From NCBI RefSeq assembly GCF_001485495.1, contig NZ_BCNF01000081.1:1-45167 (forward strand): a DNA stretch of 45,167 bases, read 5' to 3'. The DNA is from Gordonia desulfuricans NBRC 100010 (GTDB lineage: Bacteria > Actinomycetota > Actinomycetes > Mycobacteriales > Mycobacteriaceae). The notes under the pieces were generated by a model, which saw only the letters and a program-made list of their open reading frames with translations, made no database searches and had not been told where the DNA came from. The stretch's first letter is position 1. Every line of letters begins with the position of its first letter. Both the position numbers and the translations under genes were made by a program. This document shows positions 31,913-39,546 of the stretch, one piece after another.

Positions 31913-33250
31913 ATGGAACCGGTACTCGCCGCCAACGCCGATCTGGCGTGGATGCTCGCGGCCTTCGTCTTCGTCCTGCTCATGTTCCCCGGCCTCGCGT
32001 TCTACTACGGCGGCATGGTGGGCGCCCGCAACGTCCTCAACATCATGACGATGGTCATGTCGACGCTGGGCATCACCGCAGTGCTCTACGTGCTCTTCGG
32101 TTACGGCCTGGTGCACGGTGAGACGGCAGGCGGACTGGGCATCATCGGTAACCCGACCGGCTACTTCGGTCTCACCGACTTCATGGCCGACGACGAATCC
32201 GGCAGCGTGCAGACCCTGTACTTCGCCGCCTGGTTCATCCTGTTCGCCGCCATCACCATCGCGATCGTGGCATCGGGTGCGGCCGGCCGGATGAAGTTCA
32301 GCGCCTGGCTGATCTTCGCCCCGATCTGGCTGATCCTGGTGTATTTCCCGGTGGCGCACTGGGTGTTCGCCCCGGACGGTTTCCTGCTGAACACCATCAA
32401 GATCCACGACTACGCCGGTGGTACGGCGGTGCACATGAACTCCGGTGTCGCCGCACTGGCCCTGGCGGTGGTCCTGGGTACCCGGCGTCGCCGTGGCGAG
32501 CGTCCGCACAACGTCCCGATGGCCATTCTCGGCGGCGGCATCCTGTGGTTCGGCTGGTTCGGCTTCAACGGCAGTTGCGCACTGGGTGCGAGCTTCCTGA
32601 CCCAGGTCGTCGTGCTGAACACCCTGCTCTCGGGCTGCGCCGGCATGATCGGCTACTGCATCGTGGAACGGTGGCGTGAAGGCCACGTCACCTCGCTGGG
32701 CATGATCACCGGTGCGGTCGCCGGTCTGGTCGGCATCACCCCGTCGGCCAACACCATGAACCCGCTGGGTGCGCTGATGGTGGGCCTGCTGGCTTCGGCG
32801 GTGGTCGCCTTCCTGATGAGCTTCAAGTCGCGCATCCCGGTCGACGACAGCCTCGACGCCTTTGCCGTCCACGGTGTCGGCGGCATCGTCGGCACCCTGT
32901 GCATCGTGCTGTTCGCCGCCGAGTCGGCCCCCGCCGGCGTCAAGGGCATCCTGTTCGGCGGCCCGATCGACATCCTGTGGCGTGAGCTGGCCGGCATCGT
33001 GATCACCTGCGGGTACTCCTTTGTCGTCACCTGGCTGATCGCCAAGGCCCTGGACAAGACCATCGGCCTGCGCGTCGACACCGAGACCGAGATCGAGGGC
33101 CTCGACCCCACCCTGCACGCCGAGTCGGCCTACGAGATCCCGTCCGCGGGTGTCGGCCACGGTGGGCTGTCGGGGATGTCGCCGGCCAGGGCCGCCGAGG
33201 CCGTGGAGGGCGCGCTGCCGAGCCCCTCACCGACCGCCGCGACCACCTGA
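31913..33250 (+). CDS. amt: Ammonium/methylammonium channel (Amt family)
   Basis: A 445-residue Amt/MEP/Rh protein with about eleven membrane helices. The twin pore histidines are in GGTAVHMNSGVAAL (about residue 172) and DAFAVHGVGGIVG (about 322), and DDSLDAFAVHGVGG is the family signature. Its C-terminal tail is cytoplasmic and ends in a Pro/Ser/Thr-rich stretch. No PII gene (glnK) follows, unlike housekeeping amtB operons. Placed between the amine demethylase genes and the gamma-glutamylmethylamide synthetase-like gene, it may take up methylammonium or recapture leaked ammonium. It is 58 bp after the second dmmC and followed by a strong terminator, so it is probably the last gene of the first transcript. 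Confidence 0.92.
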   Translation: MEPVLAANADLAWMLAAFVFVLLMFPGLAFYYGGMVGARNVLNIMTMVMSTLGITAVLYVLFGYGLVHGETAGGLGIIGNPTGYFGLTDFMADDESGSVQTLYFAAWFILFAAITIAIVASGAAGRMKFSAWLIFAPIWLILVYFPVAHWVFAPDGFLLNTIKIHDYAGGTAVHMNSGVAALALAVVLGTRRRRGERPHNVPMAILGGGILWFGWFGFNGSCALGASFLTQVVVLNTLLSGCAGMIGYCIVERWREGHVTSLGMITGAVAGLVGITPSANTMNPLGALMVGLLASAVVAFLMSFKSRIPVDDSLDAFAVHGVGGIVGTLCIVLFAAESAPAGVKGILFGGPIDILWRELAGIVITCGYSFVVTWLIAKALDKTIGLRVDTETEIEGLDPTLHAESAYEIPSAGVGHGGLSGMSPARAAEAVEGALPSPSPTAATT

Positions 33251-33271
33251 TCGCTGTCGCGACCCCGAGAC

Positions 33272-33310
33272 GGGGACCCACCGGATTCCGGTGGGTCCCC
33301 GTTTTCTGTT
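33272..33310 (+). terminator. Strong Rho-independent terminator after amt
   Basis: GGGGACCCACCGGA pairs perfectly with TCCGGTGGGTCCCC (33272-33300) and is followed by GTTTTCTGTT. It separates the demethylase/amt transcript from the downstream synthetase genes. Confidence 0.9.
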
Positions 33311-33353
33311 GTGTGGCGCAGACTTTCAAGCCATTCCGGCTGGATACGTCGTC

Positions 33354-33446
33354 CTGACAGTTCGGAAACACAACCGCAACACTCCGAGGGTGTACTAGTC
33401 CCAGGTTCACTACAAGTGGACAACGGATCACCCGAGTAGACATACT
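33354..33446 (+). promoter_or_regulatory. GlnR-like box and sigma-70-type promoter before the gmaS-like gene
   Basis: CTGAC-n6-GAAAC-n6-GCAAC at 33354-33380 closely follows the GlnR pattern of actinobacteria (GTNAC-n6-GAAAC, 11-bp period). Downstream lie a -35-like TGGACA (33417-33422) and, 18 bp on, a -10-like CATACT (33441-33446), 30 bp before the start codon. A box about 40 bp upstream of the -35 suits activation under nitrogen limitation. An ACGGATCAC half site (33423-33431) overlaps the promoter. Confidence 0.55.
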
Positions 33447-33475
33447 GAGCTCGCACACCACCCCCGGAGAACGCC

Positions 33476-34822
33476 ATGACTGACACATCGCACGATCTCG
33501 CCGAGCTGTGCGCCAAGACCGGTACCAAGTTCATCCTCGCCATGTTCGTCGACCTGCGCGGCAAGCCCTGCGCCAAGCTCGTCCCCGTCGAGGCCGTCGA
33601 CGAACTCTCCACCGACGGTGTGGGTTTCGCGGGCTATGCGGTGGGTGCGATCGGTCAGGAGCCCAAGGATCCCGACCTGATGGCCATCCCGGATCCGTCG
33701 TCGTTCCTGCCGGTGCCCTTCATCAAGGAAGGCCTGGCGATCGTCCACTGCGATCCGCACGTCGAGGGCAAGCCGTGGCCGTTCGCCCCGCGCAACATCC
33801 TCAAGGCCCTGATCGCACAGGCCGACAGTGCCGGCTTCGAGCCGTGGGTGGGTGCCGAGGTCGAGTACTTCCTGCTCAAGCGGGAGGCCGACGGGTCGCT
33901 GATCACCGCCGATGCCAACGACGACTCCGATCGTCCCTGTTACGACGTACGCGGCCTGACCCGGATGTATGACCACCTGACGTCGGTGTCGACGGCGATG
34001 AACCAGCTCGGCTGGTCCAACTACGCCAACGATCACGAGGACGGCAACGGCCAGTTCGAGCAGAACTTCGCCTACTCCGACGCCCTGACCACCGCCGACC
34101 GGGTCGTCACCCTGCGCTACCTGCTGTCCACCTTCGCCGCCGAGCGCGGCATGATCGCCACGTTCATGCCCAAGCCGTTCGCCGAGCGCACCGGGTCCGG
34201 TCTGCACCTGCACCTGTCGCTGACCTCCAACGGCCAGCCGGTCTTCCCCACCGCATTCGACGACACCCGCGGCCTCGGCCTGTCCGACGTGGCCTACGGC
34301 TTCGTCGCAGGTGTTCTCGAACACGCCCCCGCACTGCAGTCGGTGATGGCCCCGACGGTCAACTCCTACAAGCGAACCGGCGCCACCGCCACCAGGTCGG
34401 GGGCGTCGTGGGCGCCGCGTGTGCCCACCTACGGCGGCAACGACCGCACCCACTACGTGCGCATCCCCGACGACCAGCGGGTGGAGTTGCGCGGCGGTGA
34501 CGGCTCGGCCAACCCCTATCTCGCGATCGCCGCGGCACTCGGCGCCGGCCTCGACGGCATCAAGCGCAGCCTCGACCCCGGTGCGCTGGGTAGCTGCCCC
34601 GAGCACATCTCGGCGCTGCCGCTGACGCTGCTGCACGCGGTGGACGCCCTCGACGCCGACCCGGTGATCACCGCGACGCTCGACGCGGCCCTGCCCGCCG
34701 ACTGGGATGCCGAGAAGGAGACGGTCTCGGCGTACTTCGCCAAGCTCAAGCGCGAGGAGTTCTTCTCCTGGCACTCCGCGGTCTCCTCCTGGGAGGTCGA
34801 CCAGTACCTGACCGCCTTCTGA
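33476..34822 (+). CDS. gmaS: Type III glutamine synthetase / gamma-glutamylmethylamide synthetase-like
   Basis: A 448-residue glutamine synthetase-fold ligase of the GlnT/GmaS group. The catalytic half shows EPWVGAEVEYFLLKR, DGNGQFEQNFAYSDA, the ATP/Glu site GSGLHLHLSLTSNG, PTVNSYKRTG and VELRGGDGSANPYLAIAAAL. Length and motif spacing match GmaS and GlnT rather than the roughly 470-residue GlnA. The adenylylation-site Tyr loop of GlnA is not evident. The neighbouring N-methylglutamate synthase-like genes make ATP-dependent joining of methylamine to glutamate the best reading; plain glutamine synthesis is the alternative. The start has a GGAG site and a GlnR-like box upstream. Confidence 0.8.
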   Translation: MTDTSHDLAELCAKTGTKFILAMFVDLRGKPCAKLVPVEAVDELSTDGVGFAGYAVGAIGQEPKDPDLMAIPDPSSFLPVPFIKEGLAIVHCDPHVEGKPWPFAPRNILKALIAQADSAGFEPWVGAEVEYFLLKREADGSLITADANDDSDRPCYDVRGLTRMYDHLTSVSTAMNQLGWSNYANDHEDGNGQFEQNFAYSDALTTADRVVTLRYLLSTFAAERGMIATFMPKPFAERTGSGLHLHLSLTSNGQPVFPTAFDDTRGLGLSDVAYGFVAGVLEHAPALQSVMAPTVNSYKRTGATATRSGASWAPRVPTYGGNDRTHYVRIPDDQRVELRGGDGSANPYLAIAAALGAGLDGIKRSLDPGALGSCPEHISALPLTLLHAVDALDADPVITATLDAALPADWDAEKETVSAYFAKLKREEFFSWHSAVSSWEVDQYLTAF

Positions 34823-34899
34823 CCACTCCCTGACCACCTTTCGACCGCCGGCCTCCGGGTCGGCGAGAACCAACAACTTTCACGAGAAAGGGCCACACC

Positions 34900-35796
34900 A
34901 TGTGCGGAATCGTCGGGTTGCACCTGCGCAACCCCGATCTGTATCCCCGGCTCGGGGAACTGCTCTCCGGGATGCTCGGTGAGATGCAGGACCGCGGAGC
35001 CGATTCGGCGGGTATCGCCGTGTACGGCAACCCCACCTGGGCGCCCGCGGGCCATGCCTGCGTCAGCCTGCTCGAACTCGACGTCGACCCCGCCGCCGCG
35101 GCCACCGCACTCGGTGCCGTCGTGGGTGCGCCGGTCGCCGCGCAGTACGTCGACAACACCCTGGTGGTATCGGCCGATGTCGCCACCGACGACCTGCTGG
35201 CCGCCGCCCGCACCACCTACCCGACGGCCCTGGTCGCCGGTTTCGGCAACGACCTCACCGTCCTGAAAGGTGTTGGCGCACCGCGTGATCTGGCCGCGTC
35301 CTGGGATCTGGCGTCGGCATCTGGCTGGCAGGGTGTGGGCCACACCCGCATGGCCACCGAGTCTGCGGTCACCCCGGCCGGTGCGCATCCCTACGCGGTC
35401 GGCCCCGAGCAGTGCCTGGTGCACAACGGGTCGTTCTCCAACCACGCCACCATCCGCCGCGAACTGCGTGCGCAGGGAGTGGAATTCGACTCCGAGAACG
35501 ACACCGAGGTGGGTGCCCGATTCGTCGCCCATCAGCTCGCCCAGGGCCGTGACGTCGAGACCGCACTCAAAGAGGTGTGCGCCACCTTCGACGGCTTCTA
35601 CACCCTCGTCGTCTCCAACCGCGACTCCTTCGCGGTGGTCCGCGACGCCATCGCCTGCAAGCCGGCCGTGATCGCCGGGACCGCCGACTGGGTCGCGATG
35701 GCCAGTGAATACCGTGCCCTGGCACATCTGCCGGGCGTCGAGAATGCCCGTATCTGGGAACCGGAACCCGAGGTGGTCTACGCATGGACACGCTGA
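34900..35796 (+). CDS. mgsA: N-methylglutamate synthase subunit A-like (class II glutamine amidotransferase)
   Basis: A 298-residue Ntn-type amidotransferase. The nucleophile Cys2 is in MCGIVGLHLRN, followed by DRGADSAGIAVYGNP, GHTRMATESAVTPAGAHPY and LVHNGSFSNH, the four parts of the active site. It corresponds to the MgsA/GlxB proteins that form a split glutamate-synthase-like enzyme with the next two gene products. It would release methylamine (or ammonia) from the gamma-glutamyl amide and pass it to the FMN subunit. A ribosome site (GAAAGGG) precedes the ATG. The stop overlaps mgsB by 13 bases. Confidence 0.85.
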   Translation: MCGIVGLHLRNPDLYPRLGELLSGMLGEMQDRGADSAGIAVYGNPTWAPAGHACVSLLELDVDPAAAATALGAVVGAPVAAQYVDNTLVVSADVATDDLLAAARTTYPTALVAGFGNDLTVLKGVGAPRDLAASWDLASASGWQGVGHTRMATESAVTPAGAHPYAVGPEQCLVHNGSFSNHATIRRELRAQGVEFDSENDTEVGARFVAHQLAQGRDVETALKEVCATFDGFYTLVVSNRDSFAVVRDAIACKPAVIAGTADWVAMASEYRALAHLPGVENARIWEPEPEVVYAWTR

Positions 35797-36521
35797 ACAA
35801 CACCGTCACGCCGAACAACACCGACACGTTGAGCACCGATACGCTGAGCACGACCTTCGATCTGGCGACCATGTCGTTGCGGGAGGTGAATTCGGCTCTG
35901 CACTCCGACATCTCGGGTGAGGTCGAGATCGTCAACCCGGCCGGTGCGCACAGTGTGGCCGCCGGCGTCAACGCCCCGGTCAAGATCACCATCGAGGGCC
36001 ACGTCGGCTACTACGCCGCCGGCATGAACCAGCAGGCCGAGGTCACCATCAACGGCAACGCCGGCACCGGTGTCGCGGAGAACATGATGAGCGGCACCGT
36101 GGTGGTCAAGGGCAATGCCTCGCAGTCCGCCGGCGCCACCGCACACGGCGGTCTGCTGGTCATCGAGGGTGATGCGGCTGCGCGCTGCGGCATCTCGATG
36201 AAGGGCGTCGACATCGTCGTCGGCGGCAACGTCGGACACAACAGTGCGTTCATGGCGCAGGCCGGGCGCATGGTGATCCGTGGGGATGCCGGTCAGGGCC
36301 TGGGTGATTCGATCTACGAGACCCGCCTCTACGTCCGCGGTGAGGTCGGCTCCCTCGGTGCCGACTGCATCGCCAAGCCGATGAAGCCCGAGCATCTCGA
36401 GGAGCTCGCCGGTCTGCTCAAGGCCGCCGGCTTCAAGGACGACGATCCCGCCTCCTACACCCGTTACGGTTCGGCGCGCACGCTGTACCACTTCCACAGC
36501 GACAACTCGTCGGCGTACTGA
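35784..36521 (+). CDS. mgsB: N-methylglutamate synthase subunit B-like (GXGXG domain)
   Basis: A 245-residue protein with the right-handed beta-helix GXGXG domain that forms the C-terminus of large glutamate synthases. Repeating Gly patterns are visible: NAPVKITIEGHVGYYAAGMN, NGNAGTGVAENMMSGTVVV, VIEGDAAARCGISMKG and VRGEVGSLGADCIAKP. The first 25 residues are Asn/Thr-rich short repeats (NNTVTPNNTDTLSTDTLSTT) and look like a disordered tail unusual for the family. It would link the amidotransferase and FMN subunits structurally. The ATG at 35784 lies inside the end of mgsA. Confidence 0.87.
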   Translation: MDTLNNTVTPNNTDTLSTDTLSTTFDLATMSLREVNSALHSDISGEVEIVNPAGAHSVAAGVNAPVKITIEGHVGYYAAGMNQQAEVTINGNAGTGVAENMMSGTVVVKGNASQSAGATAHGGLLVIEGDAAARCGISMKGVDIVVGGNVGHNSAFMAQAGRMVIRGDAGQGLGDSIYETRLYVRGEVGSLGADCIAKPMKPEHLEELAGLLKAAGFKDDDPASYTRYGSARTLYHFHSDNSSAY

Positions 36522-36577
36522 CCCGGCCGACAACCGCTGCGCTGCAACCACACACCACCCCGATCCCGGAGAGAACC

Positions 36578-37930
36578 ATGACCGACAACCGCTCCCTCGA
36601 GCAGCGCGGACTGCGTGAGTCCGCGACCTTCGACCGCACCACCATCGCGGCCATCCAGCGGGCCGCCGAGACCGGCATCTACGACATCCGGGGTTGGGGT
36701 GCCAAGCGCAAGCTCCCACATTTCGACGACCTGCTGTTCCTGGGTGCCTCGATGTCGCGGTACCCGCTCGAGGGCTACCGCGAGCGCTGCGACACCGACG
36801 TCGTCCTCGGTGGCCGGAATGCCAAGTACCCGTTGCATCTCGAGTCCCCGGTGACCATCGCCGGGATGAGCTTCGGTGCGCTCTCGGCCGGTGCCAAGGA
36901 GGCCCTGGGTCGCGGCGCGTCGGAGGTGGGCACCTCCACCACCACCGGCGACGGCGGTATGACGCCGGAGGAGCGTGGCCAGTCCAAGCACCTCGTCTAC
37001 CAGTACCTGCCGTCCCGCTACGGCATGAACCCCGACGACCTGCGCAAGGCCGACGCCATCGAGGTGGTCCTCGGTCAGGGTGCCAAGCCCGGTGGCGGTG
37101 GAATGCTGTTGGGCCAGAAGATCTCCGAGCGCGTCGCGGGTATGCGTACCCTGCCGGAGGGCATCGACCAGCGGTCGGCCTGCCGTCACCCCGACTGGAC
37201 CGGTCCGGACGATCTCGCCATCAAGATCAACGAGCTGCGCGAGATCACCGACTGGGAGAAGCCGATCTATGTCAAGGTCGGTGCCTCACGTACCTACTAC
37301 GACGTGAAGCTGGCCGTGCATTCCGGCGCCGACGTCGTGGTGGTGGACGGCATGCAGGGTGGCACCGCGGCCACCCAGGAGGTCTTCATCGAGCACGTCG
37401 GTATCCCGACGCTGGCCGCCATCCCGCAGGCCGTGCAGGCCCTCGAGGAACTCGGTGTGCACCGCAAGGGTGGCCGTGACGGTGTGCAGCTGATCGTGTC
37501 CGGCGGCATCCGCAACGGTGCCGATGTCGCCAAGGCCATGGCGCTGGGCGCCGATGCCGTCGCGATCGGTACGGCTGCGCTGATCGCCTTGGGCGACAAC
37601 GATCCTCGCTACGCCGCCGACTACGAGAAGCTCGGTTCGGCCGCAGGCTACTACGACGATTTCCAGGACGGTCGCGATCCGGCGGGTATCTCCACCCAGG
37701 ATCCCGAGCTGTCGGCGCGATTCGACCCGGTCGAGGGCGGTCGGCGGCTGGCCAACTTCCTGCGGGTCACCACCATGGAGGCCCAGACCATCGCCCGGGC
37801 CTGTGGCAAGGCCCACCTGCAGCACCTCGAGCCGGAGGACCTCGTCGCCATCTCGATGGAGGCCGCCGCGATGGCTCGTGTCCCGCTCGCCGGCACCGGG
37901 TGGATTCCGGGTACCGGAACCGGTTTCTGA
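36578..37930 (+). CDS. mgsC: N-methylglutamate synthase subunit C-like (FMN/Fe-S glutamate synthase domain)
   Basis: A 450-residue TIM-barrel protein like the FMN domain of glutamate synthase. It shows SPVTIAGMSFGALSAGAKEA, GQGAKPGGGGMLLGQKISE, CRHPDWTGPDDLAIKI, YVKVGASRTYYD, VDGMQGGTAATQEVFIEHVG and the phosphate-binding ALGADAVAIGTAALIALG. In the Mgs reaction it would reductively combine released methylamine with 2-oxoglutarate to give N-methylglutamate. Cysteines that could hold the Fe-S cluster are few (ACRHPD and RACGKAH), so cluster type is uncertain. It is 56 bp after mgsB with a GGAG site and is followed by a strong hairpin. Confidence 0.86.
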   Translation: MTDNRSLEQRGLRESATFDRTTIAAIQRAAETGIYDIRGWGAKRKLPHFDDLLFLGASMSRYPLEGYRERCDTDVVLGGRNAKYPLHLESPVTIAGMSFGALSAGAKEALGRGASEVGTSTTTGDGGMTPEERGQSKHLVYQYLPSRYGMNPDDLRKADAIEVVLGQGAKPGGGGMLLGQKISERVAGMRTLPEGIDQRSACRHPDWTGPDDLAIKINELREITDWEKPIYVKVGASRTYYDVKLAVHSGADVVVVDGMQGGTAATQEVFIEHVGIPTLAAIPQAVQALEELGVHRKGGRDGVQLIVSGGIRNGADVAKAMALGADAVAIGTAALIALGDNDPRYAADYEKLGSAAGYYDDFQDGRDPAGISTQDPELSARFDPVEGGRRLANFLRVTTMEAQTIARACGKAHLQHLEPEDLVAISMEAAAMARVPLAGTGWIPGTGTGF

Positions 37931-37946
37931 GATAACCGACACGCTT

Positions 37947-37985
37947 GCGAATCCGCCACTCCGGCAAGCGGAGTGGCGGATTCGC
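37947..37985 (+). terminator. Long hairpin after mgsC
   Basis: A perfect 17-bp stem (37947-37963 with 37969-37985, five-base loop; arm starts GCGAATCCGCCACTCCG) follows the mgsC stop by 16 bp. There is no T-run after it, but the stem is strong enough to act as a terminator or mRNA 3' end stabiliser. Confidence 0.7.
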
Positions 37986-38008
37986 GATACCCCGGGAGGG
38001 GGTGGGTA

Positions 38009-38031
38009 CACCATGTGTGCACTACACGGTG
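38009..38031. promoter_or_regulatory. Imperfect palindrome upstream of the XRE-cupin regulator
   Basis: CACCaTGT-n7-ACAcGGTG (23 bp, one mismatch per arm) lies about 80 bp before the regulator start. It could be an autoregulatory operator. It does not match the palindrome at 26133-26150. Confidence 0.35.
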
Positions 38032-38096
38032 GGCAACGGGTGGACGGTGCCGTCGGAGCACTGCCCCGGTTCCCGACAGTGGACGATGTTTCCCGT

Positions 38097-38102
38097 TATG
38101 CT
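38097..38102 (+). promoter_or_regulatory. -10 element of a leaderless promoter for the XRE-cupin regulator
   Basis: TATGCT lies exactly six bases before the ATG at 38109 and there is no ribosome site. This is the geometry of leaderless actinobacterial transcripts. The -35 region is weak. Confidence 0.4.
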
Positions 38103-38108
38103 GGCTCG

Positions 38109-38795
38109 ATGGAGGACACGCCGGTCTCACACGCGACCACGGGACACGTGAACGACGATGCGCTGATCCGCAATCAGTCGGGTATCGCCCGGGATCGTCC
38201 GTCCGATCAGTCCGTCGAAGAACTCGAACTCGAGACCGCGATCGCCACCAATGTCCGCCGGCTGCGCCTCCAGGAGGGGCTCACCGTGGGTGACATGGCC
38301 GCCCGCGTCGGCATCTCCAAGGCGATGCTGTCGAAGATCGAGAACGCCCAGACCTCGTGCAGTCTCAGCACTCTCGCCCGTCTGGCGACCGCCTTCGACG
38401 TCTCGGTGACCTCACTGTTCCGGGGTGCCGACGTCGAACGCTCGGCGGTCTACGTCAAGTCGGGGGAGGGCGCGCGGATCGTGCGTGCCGGATCCAAGGA
38501 GGGACACGACTACGAGCTGCTCGGATCGCTGCGCGGCGAGCACAAACGGCTCGAGTGCCTGTTGGTCACCCTCACCGAGGACTCGGTCACCCAGCCGCTG
38601 TTCCAGCATCCGGGCACCGAGTTCATCTACATGCTCTCCGGCGTAATGGAGTACGCGCACAGCCGCACCGTGTATCGGCTCGCCCCGGGCGACGCCATGC
38701 AGCTCGACGGTGAGGGGCCGCACGGACCGGTGGCCCTACTGGAGATGCCGTGCCGGTTCCTCTCGGTGATCGCCTTCCCGGATTCGGCGGTCTGA
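38109..38795 (+). CDS. XRE-type regulator with C-terminal cupin domain
   Basis: A 228-residue regulator. The Cro/CI-type helix-turn-helix is in VRRLRLQEGLTVGDMAARVG followed by ISKAMLSKIENAQTSCSLST (about residues 45-90). The C-terminal cupin (about 150-225) includes PLFQHPGTEFIYMLSGVMEY and YRLAPGDAMQLDGEGPHGPV. This PuuR-like architecture often senses an amine or amino-acid metabolite. It follows mgsC beyond a terminator and is the only regulator in the amine locus, so it is the likely local controller. The ATG at 38109 is chosen because a -10-like TATGCT sits six bases upstream; a longer frame from 38013 would overlap a palindrome. Confidence 0.87.
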   Translation: MEDTPVSHATTGHVNDDALIRNQSGIARDRPSDQSVEELELETAIATNVRRLRLQEGLTVGDMAARVGISKAMLSKIENAQTSCSLSTLARLATAFDVSVTSLFRGADVERSAVYVKSGEGARIVRAGSKEGHDYELLGSLRGEHKRLECLLVTLTEDSVTQPLFQHPGTEFIYMLSGVMEYAHSRTVYRLAPGDAMQLDGEGPHGPVALLEMPCRFLSVIAFPDSAV

Positions 38796-38879
38796 ACCGC
38801 TCTTTCGCGCCGACCGAGCGGGTCGTCACCGCGCCGGCGGCAGTCCTTCCGGATTGTGGTCGGTCCGGATGTCCGTCGC

Positions 38880-39488
38880 TCAGGCGGCGGCCAGCAACGG
38901 CAGCAGGATGACCAGCAGCATCAGGACGACGACCACGGCGGTGATACCGATCATCGCGCCGAGGCCCTTGTACGGCTGCGGTCCCGGGCCGAGCGATCCA
39001 CCGCTGAATGCCCATAGGGGAGCGCGGTACTGGAGCTCGACGGGCTGATTCGGCTGCACCAGGATCGGCAGATCGGCCTTACCGATCTTCGGCGGCAGGA
39101 AGTACGGCACGTACACGTGCAGATGGTGCTGCCCCGGGGTGAGCGGGATCTGGTTGCGGCCCCACACCGCCGAGGGCAACTCGTGACCGTCGACGACGAT
39201 CTTGGGTTTGATGAAGAACAGGATCCACATCAGCGGGAAGAACTGGGTCGTGATCGCCACTCCCTGTCCCTGCGCGCCGGGCTGTGCCTGCCCGTACTGG
39301 GGCTGACCGTACTGGGGTTGCGCGTACTGGGGTTGCGCGTACTGGGGTTGCCCATAGGGAGGCTGTGCCGGCTGAGGCTGTCCGGGGTGGGGCTGGGGCT
39401 GTTGAGGTTGCGGCTGCCCGTATTGCGGTTGTTGCCCGAATTGCGGTGCGGCATGGGGATTCTGGCCCTGCGGATACGGCGAGTTCAT
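38880..39488 (-). CDS. Pro/Gln-rich repeat protein with C-terminal membrane anchor
   Basis: A 202-residue protein. The N-terminal 70 residues are nearly all Pro, Gln, Tyr, Gly and Ala, with pentapeptides such as AQPQY and GQPQY encoded by a 15-bp tandem repeat. The middle (about 75-165) is a compact domain with VDGHELPSAVWGRNQIPLTP and HHLHVYVPYFLPPKIGKADL, resembling small beta-rich domains of unknown function. One hydrophobic segment near the C-terminus (MIGITAVVVVLMLLVILLPL) should anchor it with the C-terminus at the membrane. No function can be assigned. Confidence 0.78.
   Translation of the reverse strand: MNSPYPQGQNPHAAPQFGQQPQYGQPQPQQPQPHPGQPQPAQPPYGQPQYAQPQYAQPQYGQPQYGQAQPGAQGQGVAITTQFFPLMWILFFIKPKIVVDGHELPSAVWGRNQIPLTPGQHHLHVYVPYFLPPKIGKADLPILVQPNQPVELQYRAPLWAFSGGSLGPGPQPYKGLGAMIGITAVVVVLMLLVILLPLLAAA
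39293..39352 (-). repeat. Four 15-bp tandem repeats encoding Q-P-Q-Y pentapeptides
   Basis: Four copies of a 15-bp unit (plus strand CGTACTGGGGTTGCG and close variants) at 39293-39307, 39308-39322, 39323-39337 and 39338-39352 encode the GQPQY/AQPQY series of the protein on the minus strand. Copy number is likely to vary between strains. Confidence 0.9.
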
Positions 39489-39546
39489 GGTCTCCCCCGG
39501 GAGGTCGATGACGACGTGATCGCCTCAATGTAGCCCGTGACCGGTG

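Noticed and set aside
31889..33160. Long minus-strand open frame opposite amt
   Set aside because: It is rich in Asp/His/Gln with no family features, and the plus strand is an unmistakable Amt channel.
33428..34876. Long minus-strand open frame opposite the glutamine synthetase-like gene
   Set aside because: It is a Gly/Val/Arg-rich mirror of a well-conserved enzyme, with no motif of its own.
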